From Bacteroidales bacterium (GTDB taxonomy: Bacteria; Bacteroidota; Bacteroidia; Bacteroidales; WCHB1-69): a stretch of DNA of 55,453 nt. The notes under the pieces were generated by a model. It was not told where the DNA came from. It made no database searches and saw nothing but the letters and a program-made list of their open reading frames with translations. Where the stretch lies: the NCBI GenBank assembly GCA_017527945.1, contig JAFXPL010000170.1:1-55453 (forward strand), in the 5' to 3' direction. Positions 44,101-53,100 of this stretch are shown here, in pieces (within the stretch, counting starts at the first letter, position 1; each line of letters starts with the position of its first letter). Both the position numbers and the translations under genes were made by a program.

Positions 44101-46167
44101 TTACGCCTTCCGACGTTCCGCCACAATCTCCTCCTGCTTGGCAGCGGGCATCTTCATATATTGGTAGAACTCCATGGAGTAGTTGGCGCGGCCGCTGGTG
44201 ACGTTGCGCAGTGCCGTGGCGTAGCCGAACATCTCCATCAACGGGATGAAGCCGTCGAGTTTTTGCGAGCCCTTGCGGAAACGGCGCATGTTCTCGATGC
44301 GGCCGCGACGCTTGGTGATATCGCGCGTGATGTTGCCGATGTACTCATCGGGGGTGTTCACCTCCACCTTCATCACCGGCTCCAAAAGCACAGGGGCCAT
44401 CTTATTGTAGGCTGTCTTAAAGCATTGTGCGGCACAGAGTTGGAAGGCCATGTCGCTGGAATCCACCGGATGGTAGTTGCCATCGACGAGCACGCAGCGC
44501 ACATCCACCACGGGGTAACCCGCCAACGGACTCTTCTCCATGGCCGCACGAAGTCCCTTCTCGATGGAGGGGATGTACTCCTTCGGCACCACGCCACCCT
44601 TGGAGACGTCCACGAACTCGAAGCCCTTGCCCGGGTTCGGCTCGAAGCGGATGACCGTGTGGGCGAACTGGCCGTGGCCGCCGGTCTGCTTCACGTGCTT
44701 GTAGTTGCTCTCGAACGGCTGCGTGATGGTTTCGCGGAAGGAGACGCTCGGCGCACCTACTTCGATGGGCACCTTGAACTCGTCCTTCAGGCGATCGACG
44801 ATGATTTCCAAATGCAGCTCGCCCATACCGGCGATAATGGTCTCCTCGGTCTCGTCGTCGTAGTGCGCGTGGAAGGAGGGGTCTTCGTTGCTGAGCTTGG
44901 CCAGCGCCTCGCCGAGCTTGTCGCGGTTCTTCGTGTCGGTGGGGGTCACCTTCATCTCGATGACGGCCGGCGGCACATTGATGGACTCCAGCACGATGGG
45001 CTGGCTCTCGTCGCAGAGCGTGTCGCCCGTTCGCGTGTATTTCATGCCCACCAAGGCGATGATCTCGCCGGCGCCTGCCTCAGAAATCTCTTCGCGCTCC
45101 TTGGCCTTGATGCGGAAAATGCGGCCCACGCGCTCGTTCTTGTCCTTGTTGGTGTTGTAAAGGCTCATGCCGCTGACCAGTTTGCCGCTGAAGATGCGGA
45201 TGAAGGTCTGCTGCCCCACGTAAGGGTCGTTGATGAGCTTGAAAGCAAGTGCGGAGAAGGGGTCGTTGTTCGAGGGGTTGCGCGTGACCGTTTTTTCAGG
45301 GTCGTAGGGGTCGTGTGCCACCACCGCGCCGATGTCCGTGGGTGACGGCAGATAGTCGATCACGGCATCCAAAAGCGGTTGGATACCTTTATTCTTATAG
45401 GCAGCACCACACAGCACCGGGGTAACCAGCAGCTTGATGGTTGTCTCGCGCAGTGCCTTACGGATTTGCTCCTCACCGATTTCCTGCTCCTCCAAATAGG
45501 CGTTGGCAATGTCGTCGTCGAAGTCGGCGAGTTTCTCAATGAGATTCTTGCGGGCCTCGGATGCTGCGGCGGCGAATTCGGCGGGAATCTCGTTCTCGAA
45601 GACCTCCTTCTCGGAGAAGGTCAGCGCCTTCATCTTCACCAAGTCAATGCAGCCGGAGAAATCGCTCTCGGCCCCCATGGGGATTTGGATAGGCACGGCG
45701 TTGGTGCCGAGGTACTTCTCCATCTGGGCCACCACCTCCGAAAAATCGGCACCGGTGCGGTCCATCTTGTTGACGAAGGCGATGCGGGGCACACGGTACT
45801 TGTCGGCCTGGTTCCACACGGTCTCGCTCTGGGGTTCCACGCCGCCCACGGCGCAGAAGACCGCCACCATGCCGTCGATGACGCGCAGGGAACGCTCCAC
45901 CTCGATGGTGAAATCCACGTGGCCGGGGGTGTCTATCAGGTTGATCTGGTGGCCTTTCCACTCAGCGGTGATGGAGGCGGAGGCAATAGTGATGCCCCGT
46001 TCCTGCTCCTGCTTCATGAAGTCCATCGTGGCCTGACCGTCGTGGGTCTCGCCAATCTTGCGGTTCACGCCGGTGAAGTACAGAATACGCTCCGAACAGG
46101 TGGTTTTTCCGGCGTCAATGTGCGCCGCGATGCCGATATTTCTCAGCTTTGAAATGCTTTTTGCCAT
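44101..46167 (-). CDS. Elongation factor G (stand-alone paralogue likely)
   Basis: 688 residues. GTPase motifs are intact: [17 protein letters not shown] and NKMD; domains II to V follow ([18 protein letters not shown], domain [17 protein letters not shown], and the C-terminal [20 protein letters not shown]). EF-G moves tRNA and mRNA through the ribosome or helps recycle it. It lies alone between a FISUMP gene and an RNA gene, not with rpsL-rpsG, so it may be a second EF-G; Bacteroides also carry two. Its own -7 element lies at 46214-46221. Confidence 0.93.
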   Translation of the reverse strand: MAKSISKLRNIGIAAHIDAGKTTCSERILYFTGVNRKIGETHDGQATMDFMKQEQERGITIASASITAEWKGHQINLIDTPGHVDFTIEVERSLRVIDGMVAVFCAVGGVEPQSETVWNQADKYRVPRIAFVNKMDRTGADFSEVVAQMEKYLGTNAVPIQIPMGAESDFSGCIDLVKMKALTFSEKEVFENEIPAEFAAAASEARKNLIEKLADFDDDIANAYLEEQEIGEEQIRKALRETTIKLLVTPVLCGAAYKNKGIQPLLDAVIDYLPSPTDIGAVVAHDPYDPEKTVTRNPSNNDPFSALAFKLINDPYVGQQTFIRIFSGKLVSGMSLYNTNKDKNERVGRIFRIKAKEREEISEAGAGEIIALVGMKYTRTGDTLCDESQPIVLESINVPPAVIEMKVTPTDTKNRDKLGEALAKLSNEDPSFHAHYDDETEETIIAGMGELHLEIIVDRLKDEFKVPIEVGAPSVSFRETITQPFESNYKHVKQTGGHGQFAHTVIRFEPNPGKGFEFVDVSKGGVVPKEYIPSIEKGLRAAMEKSPLAGYPVVDVRCVLVDGNYHPVDSSDMAFQLCAAQCFKTAYNKMAPVLLEPVMKVEVNTPDEYIGNITRDITKRRGRIENMRRFRKGSQKLDGFIPLMEMFGYATALRNVTSGRANYSMEFYQYMKMPAAKQEEIVAERRKA

Positions 46168-46213
46168 ACAACTATTTGATAATCAATAATTTATTATTTC
46201 TATATTGGGTCGG

Positions 46214-46221
46214 CAAAGATA
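46214..46221 (-). promoter_or_regulatory. -7 element for the EF-G gene
   Basis: TATCTTTG on the minus strand, 46 nt upstream of the EF-G start. Confidence 0.65.
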
Positions 46222-46301
46222 CGATTTTTTTTCACACGTCCAATCGCTCAAAGGGAATGCCGCAGGGCTTACTCAGCAACTTTTTTTCCGAGGAGCAGGT
46301 G

Positions 46302-46376
46302 TCAAGGTTCAAAGTTCAAGGTTCAAAGTTCAAAAGCCTAAACATACTAAACATACTAAACATACTATTTCCAACC
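46302..46376. repeat. Tandem array (GGTTCAAAGTTCAA, then AACATACTA)
   Basis: Two short arrays followed by a tiny frame of seven codons, MARKNFP and stop (46377-46400), which may be a relic leader. Nothing else coding is recognisable between here and the RNA gene at 46621. Confidence 0.7.
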
Positions 46377-46611
46377 ATGGCAAGAAAGAACTTCCCATAA
46401 GGCTTCAAATGCAGCAAAAAAATAATATTATTCTTTTTAGAGAGAATCCACATCGACAAATAGAGGATTTCAAAGCTGAAAGAGCGTTCAAAAAAGTCCA
46501 AAGAACAGAACGAAAAACAGTCTATAAGACTATGAATCAAGTATTTCTATACTGTTTATAAATTGTTGATAACTTTTCCGAAATATTTGTTCAAACATAG
46601 GAATACAATGT

Positions 46612-46619
46612 TATTTTTG
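46612..46619 (+). promoter_or_regulatory. -7 element for the intergenic RNA
   Basis: TATTTTTG, with a TTTG -33 match at 46586-46589. It places the transcript 5' end near 46621-46624. Confidence 0.7.
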
Positions 46620-46620
46620 C

Positions 46621-46820
46621 ACCCTAAAAGAACGGTTCTGAAAAACCGATCAAAAAAATGGTTTTCGAGTCCTTCAAAACAGGTCGAGAAATCATTGGAA
46701 GCAACATCGCCACATGCGGGGGTACCGTGTCGTGGAATTTCTGCCCAAGCGCGCAACGCGCGTCCAAGCGAAAGTAACGGCATAGACCTGGGGTATCACC
46801 CGCAGTGGTGATTTTTTTTC
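46621..46820 (+). ncRNA. Structured intergenic RNA, probably 6S-like
   Basis: A promoter precedes and a terminator ends this 200-nt stretch, and no coding frame explains it. ACCCTA (46621-46626) can pair with TGGGGT (46789-46794), closing the molecule. Nested inside, AGAAAT (46687-46692) pairs with ATTTCT (46737-46742), and CCACATGCGG (46710-46719) with CCGTGT-C-GTGG (46725-46735) around a GGGTA loop. The 17-nt 5'-side internal loop opposite a single base, the length and the rod shape recall 6S RNA, which sequesters housekeeping RNA polymerase. That identity is an inference; another structured RNA is possible. Confidence 0.55.
46795..46820 (+). terminator. Terminator of the intergenic RNA
   Basis: ATCACC (46795-46800) pairs with GGTGAT (46807-46812) around CGCAGT, followed by T8. 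Confidence 0.8.
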
Positions 46821-47145
46821 GTACAAAATTTCCCGTAACTTTACCGCTTTCGCATCCTCTCGGGATGAATTGCGCGTCCTTCGGCACGATTCTACCCAGA
46901 ATGACCTCGAAAAAGAGTCGGTTCGTAGTGCCCTATGGTTTCCGAACACTGGATTTCGTGGGCTGTCTCTCCGAAACAAACTGATTTTCAGCAGACAGAA
47001 AACAAATTCACAAATATGTTTTTTTCTTAGCATCCCGTATTGGAAAAAATGTATTTTCGCGGCGAAATATCGTCAAAAAAAACTGCATTTTTATCAAAGA
47101 CAGTATAATTTTAATTCATCTCATTATTAATCAAAACATTCTAAA
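46821..47145. other. Intergenic leader region before the giant adhesin
   Basis: 325 bp without a credible gene. A variant -7 element, TATTTTCG (47052-47059), lies about 87 nt before the ATG. The rest holds no repeat or RNA I can identify. Confidence 0.55.
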
Positions 47146-50100
47146 ATGAAGAAATTATTATTGATTGGTGTCATGAGTCTGCTGGTCTTGGCCGGTTTCG
47201 TGCCGAGGGCGCAGGCGCAGACGGTCTGGGACGGTACCGCGGACATTTCGTGGTACGACGCGACCCAGACATCGTTCGACATTTCCACGCCGGAGCAGCT
47301 CGCGGGTGTGGCGCAGTTGGTGAACAGCGGCACCTCCTTCCAAGGGGTTGCGCTGAACCTGACGGCCGACATCTGGCTGAACAGCACCGGCGACTCCACC
47401 AACAACTGGACGCCCATCGGCGGCGGCTCCCCGACCGGCGAGAGCCCTTCGAACGGGTATGCGTTCAAGGGCAACTTCAACGGCCACGGCCACAGCATCT
47501 ATAACCTCTACTGCGACAAGGGCAGCACGTTCCACGCGGGCCTGTTCTGCGCTTTGGAGAACCCCTGCACCATCGACTCGCTCGTCATGGTGAACCCCGT
47601 GCTGAAGTCACGGGGCATGATGGGCTGCATCGCCGGCTTCCCGCGCGGAAGCAACTCGGTGTATGTCCGTCACTGTCTGGTCATCAACGCCCGCATTGTG
47701 GGCGAGAATACCAGCGGCAGCAACAACATCGGCGGCATCTTTGGTGCCACCTACCCGAACAGCGGCAGCACCTACATCGAGAACTGCGGCGTGACGGGAT
47801 CCATCACGGGTCACTATCCCGGAGGCATCGCGGGCAATGCCGAACGTTCCTATATTACCAACGCCTATTTTGCCGGCGACCTCTTCGCCTACAGCACGAA
47901 CTTTGGCGGCATGACCGCGCACGGCGGCGACCGCACCAACTGCTACTCCTACGCCAACATCCTGAGTTCCACGTCCCAGTCGTCCGCCTCTTCGCACGGC
48001 ACGTCTGTATCGCAGGCCGAAATGCAGTCTCCCAACATGATTGCCCTGTTGGGCAGTGCCTTCACCATGGACTTCGGCATCAACAACGGCTATCCCGTCA
48101 TGTCCTACATGCCCGGCGTGAACCCCGCAGTGGCCGAGATCTGCAACGGCGAGAGCGTCACCCTCACCGCGCACGGCCTGGATTCCTACCAGTGGAACAC
48201 GGGGGCGAACACCGAGAGTATCACGGTGACGCCCTCCACCACGACCACCTACACCGTGACGGGCCTGTATAACGGCACCTCCGCCACGCTCTCCTCCACC
48301 ATCACTGTCTATCCGCAGGCCTTCGTCACCGCCGCCATCATGGCGGGCAGCGACGGGCTGGTGCACGGCACAGTGACCCCCGACACCTCCTACGTGGCCT
48401 GCATGGGCTCCGACAACGTGACCATCACAGTGACCCCCGACGCGGGCTACCGCATCGAGTCGGTGACGCTGAACGGCGACGAGGTCTATGGCGACGTGTT
48501 CGGACCGGGCGAGCAGACGCTCACCATCAACCCGAACGGTACTCTCGGCGAGGTGAAGATCTACCTGTCGAAGTGCGCCATCGTGACCCTGCCCTTCACC
48601 GAAGACTTCGAGGCCTACGCCTCCTCGCAGGTGCCGGAGTGCTACACGCGGATTTCCAGCACTACCTATCCGTATGTCTATAGCTATAGCAGCTATGCCC
48701 ATTCCGGCAGCAAATGTATCTATACCTATTTGTCCAGCACCTCGAACCAATACATGCTGGTGCTGCCCAAAATGTTCGACATGAACACCTACCCGATGGA
48801 AAACCTGATGGTCAACTTCTGGGCGAGAACAAGCAATGTGAATAACAGCGTGACCGTGGGCGTGATGAGCGACCCGACGGATGCCGGCACGTTCACCCCG
48901 CTCCAGACCTTCACCTTCGCGGCCACGAACACCTACTATGAGAATACCGCCTATTTCGGAAGCGCCGCTGCGGGCAAACCGTACATCGCCTTCAAATACA
49001 ACTGCGGATCGTCCTATACATATATTTATATGGACGACATCACGGTGGATGTGGCACCTACCTGCTCCCCCATCATCAACCTCACCGTTGACCACATCTA
49101 CAGCACGAACGCCTCCCTGCACTGGCAGCCCAACACGGTCGGCGAGACCGTGGAGTACGTCATCACCGTGACCGACGCTTCCGGAGCCAGCTACACCGAG
49201 ACCACCACGGAGACCGACTACATTCTGGGCAACTTGAGCGAGCAGACGGCTTACACGGTGTCTGTGCAGCCCGACTGCGGCGGCGACTTCGGCGCGCCGG
49301 TGACCGTCAGCTTCACCACGCCGTGCGCGGCGCCGGTCGAGGCCGTCAACAATAGCTACCCGACCTCCACCTACAGCACCGAAGGCAATCACTTCCCGAT
49401 GTCCAACCATTACCTCAACTCCTTCACCGAGCAGATTTACCTGCCCGGCGACTTCAACAACGTCTCCGGCGAGTTCAGCGGCATGTCGTTCCAGTACAAC
49501 GACGGTCAGGTGATCACCCGCACGTTGGACATTTATATGGCGCACACCGCCGACAACGAGTTCGTGCAGAACGTTTGGGCCACTCCGTTAGACAGCTACG
49601 TGCACGTCTATTCCGGCCCTGTCACGTTCAGCACTGCCGGCACAGACCGCTGGGTCGATATCGCCTTCGACACCAACTTCTACTATAACGGTTCCGACAA
49701 CTTGCTGTTGATCGTCAACGACATCACAGGCAGCGAGGTGAACAACAGCAACCCCAAGTTCTACACCGTCAACACGAACGCAAACCGTTCGCAGTGCGAA
49801 TACAGTCACGACACCGGCTTGGGCTGGGGCATCAACAACATGCCTTCCACGGGCCGTCTGCACACGCAAGTTGACAACATCCGCCTGACCGCCTGCGACC
49901 CGGTCTCCTGCATGGCCCCGAACACCCTTTCCGTGGGCGCCACGGATGCCTATTCCGCCGAGATCAGCTGGTACAACCCCAATGTCTCGCAGAGCGTCGA
50001 GGTGGAGTACAAGGCCAGCACCGATGCGGACTGGACCAGCACGGGCACCGCTTCCGGCACCTCCTACCTGCTTGCCGGCTTGGACGCCAACACGCAGTAC

Positions 50101-53100
50101 CAGGTGCGCGTCCGCTCGATTTGCGGTTCGAACGACTACAGCGAATGGTCTGAGGCCGTGGCTTTCCGCACCGAATGCGAGGCCATCGTGACGCTGCCTT
50201 ACAGCCAGAACTTCGACACTGACACCTACGGCTCCGGCACCGAAGCCTACATCTACTGCTGGGACCGCTACACCACCGATCCTTCCAAGCCCGTCCAGAT
50301 GTACACGACCAGCGCGGCGCACACCACGCCCAACGCCCTCCGGTTCTATGACGGCGTCAACGTCACCAACATCGCCATCATGCCGAAGGTTGACGAAAGC
50401 ATCAGCCTGAACGAGCTGCAGGTCTCCTTCTGGGTGCGCAGCACTTCCGAATCCGCCCCGGTCGTCCTCGAATTGGGCGTGATGACCGACAAGAGCGATC
50501 CCTCCACGTTCGAGACCTTGGACACAATCCCGGCTCCTTATCTGCCGAACAATGAATACACCCTTGTGGAATACTCTTTGGCAGACTACACGGGCTACGG
50601 CCAGTACATCGCCTTCCGCGCCAGCAACGGCAACGGCGGCAACAACCTCCGTTTGGACGACGTGTCCCTGGACTACATCCCCCAATGCCAGCACCCGGTG
50701 AACCTCACCGTTTCCAACATCACTTCCGAGACCGTGGATCTCACCTGGTCTGAGGTGGGCACGGCCAGTGCCTGGTACGTTGAGTACGGCCTTGCCGGCT
50801 TCACTCCGGGCGAAGGTACCGTGGAGAACGCCTACGACACGGCCTACACGCTCTCCGGTCTGAACCCGAACACTCAGTACGACGTCTATGTGTGGTCTGA
50901 CTGCAGCGGTTTGGAGAGCACCTCCATCAGCACCGGCTTCCGCACCGACTGCGGCCCGATCGTGGCACTGCCTTATACCGAGGATTTCGAGACGGGGATT
51001 TATACTACCTCTCAAGACAACTATATCCTCTGTTGGAACCGATACGCATCGGATCCGGCTCACTATGTCTATGTGCCGAGCAACACATACGCCCATGGCG
51101 GAACGCACTTCCTGGACTTCCATTGGACTTCCAACTGTTACAACATCGCCATCGCCCCTGCACTTGACCAGAGCTTTGACGTGAGCCAGCTAATGGTGAA
51201 CTTCTGGGCTTGCCGCACGGGTTCCTCCGGCATGTTGGAGGTGGGTGTGATGACCGACAACGAGGCGGATTCCACCTTCGTGCCGATCGACACCATCGAC
51301 CTCACGGCCATGAGCACCTACACCTACGCCGAACAGTTTGTCAAGTTCAACAATTACACGGGCGACGGCAAGTACATTGCCTTCCGCGTCTCCAACGCCT
51401 CTTCCTGCGGCTTCTACATCGACGATGTGACCATCGACTACGCACCCGCCTGCTCGCCGGTCAACAATCTGGCCGTATCCGAAGTCACCGGCACCACGGC
51501 GCAAGTCAGCTGGACGCCCGGCTACTTCGGCACGGTGGCGAGCTACACCCTCGAATATTCCGAGGCCGACATGGAGAACTGGACCACCATCGACAACATC
51601 GCCGAGGCCTCCTATCTGCTGAGCGGCCTGAGCTTCTCCACGAACTACGACCTGCGCGTGAAGCCGAACTGCGACGACCTCAGCATGGGCGACTGGACCA
51701 CCATCTCCTTCCACACCCAATGCCTCACGGGCGGTGATGCGACCATCGGCGACGGCACCACGGCCTACAACAACCTGCCTTCCAACAGCTATTACAACTA
51801 CTCCTATACGCAGCAGCTCTTCCTCGCTTCCGAAATTGGCGGTCCGAGAGAGATGGAGTCTGTGACCTTCGACATGACGGCCCACGTTACAGACCGCAAT
51901 TACAGCATCTACCTGATGCACACCTCCGCCACCTCCGGCGCCGACTGGATCGACGCTTCGGGTGCGCAGCTGGTCTATAGCGGCACGCAGGCCACGCACG
52001 TAGGCCCGAACACCTTCCTGTTCACCGCCCCGTTCTCCTACAACGGCTCCGACAACCTGTTGCTGGTCGTGGTGGACATGACGGGATCCTACACGAGCGG
52101 CAACACCTGGAAGACGCACACGGCCCCGTTCACGGCCTCCCGCTACGTCTATCAGGACGGCAGCGCCTACAGCATCTCCTCCACGCCTTCCAGCGGAACC
52201 AGCACTTCTTCCCGCAACAACGTCGTCTTCGGCGCGGAGTGCGGCACCTCCACCTGCGCCTCCCCGGTCGTCACCGTCAGCAACATCACCAGCGACGGCG
52301 CGACTGTGACCTGGGTGGCCGGCTACCAAGAGTCCGCCTGGGAGATGGAATACAGACCTTTGTCCGACACCAACTGGGTGAGCATGGGCACGGTGACCTC
52401 CATGGCTGAGGTGATCACGGGCCTGAACCCGAACACCGCCTACAAGGTGCGCCTGCGCTCTGTCTGCGACGGCGGCGAGTACAGCACCTGGACGGAAGTC
52501 GGCTTCACCACCGCTTGCGGCGCAATCTCCGCTCCGTGGTTCGAGGATTTCGAAGGCTACACCAGCTCCCAATTAGTGTGCTGGGAGACGCCTGTCACCT
52601 ACACCAGCGGCAGCAGTGTCTTCCCCTTGGTCTATCGCAACTACGGTGAGGCAGCCCATTCCGGCGGCAACACCATCGAGTTCAAGGGCACGGACAACCT
52701 GTTGGTTCTGCCTGAGTTCACCAACGACATCCACACCTTGCGTATGTCTTTCTGGGCCACCCACTACGGTTCCGGCACCAGCGCCCAAGTCGGTGTAATC
52801 ACCGACTTGAATAACCCGACCTCCTTTGTGTTGCTGGGCGATGCCGGCACTCCCGGTTCGCGCGGCGGCAACGGCGGCGGTAACGGCAACTACATGGGAC
52901 CGTTCGACTTCAACGGCATACAAGCCGCTTCCGGCCGCATCGCCATCCGCTTCACGGGTTCGGGCTCCAGCGCCGGTTGGAACCTCGACGACTTCACCGT
53001 GGAGCTGATCCCGAACTGTCCTTCCCCGGTGAAGACCAGCGTGACGGTGACCAACATCACCAGCAACGAAGCGGATGTCACCTGGGTGGACAACGACCCG

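Noticed and set aside
46377..46400. Seven-codon frame MARKNFP after a tandem array as a leader peptide
   Set aside because: Too short and no linked downstream operon; more likely a relic.
47608..49545. Long minus-strand frames opposite the giant adhesin
   Set aside because: They are GC-driven antisense frames without recognisable domains, and the plus-strand protein is clearly modular and secreted.
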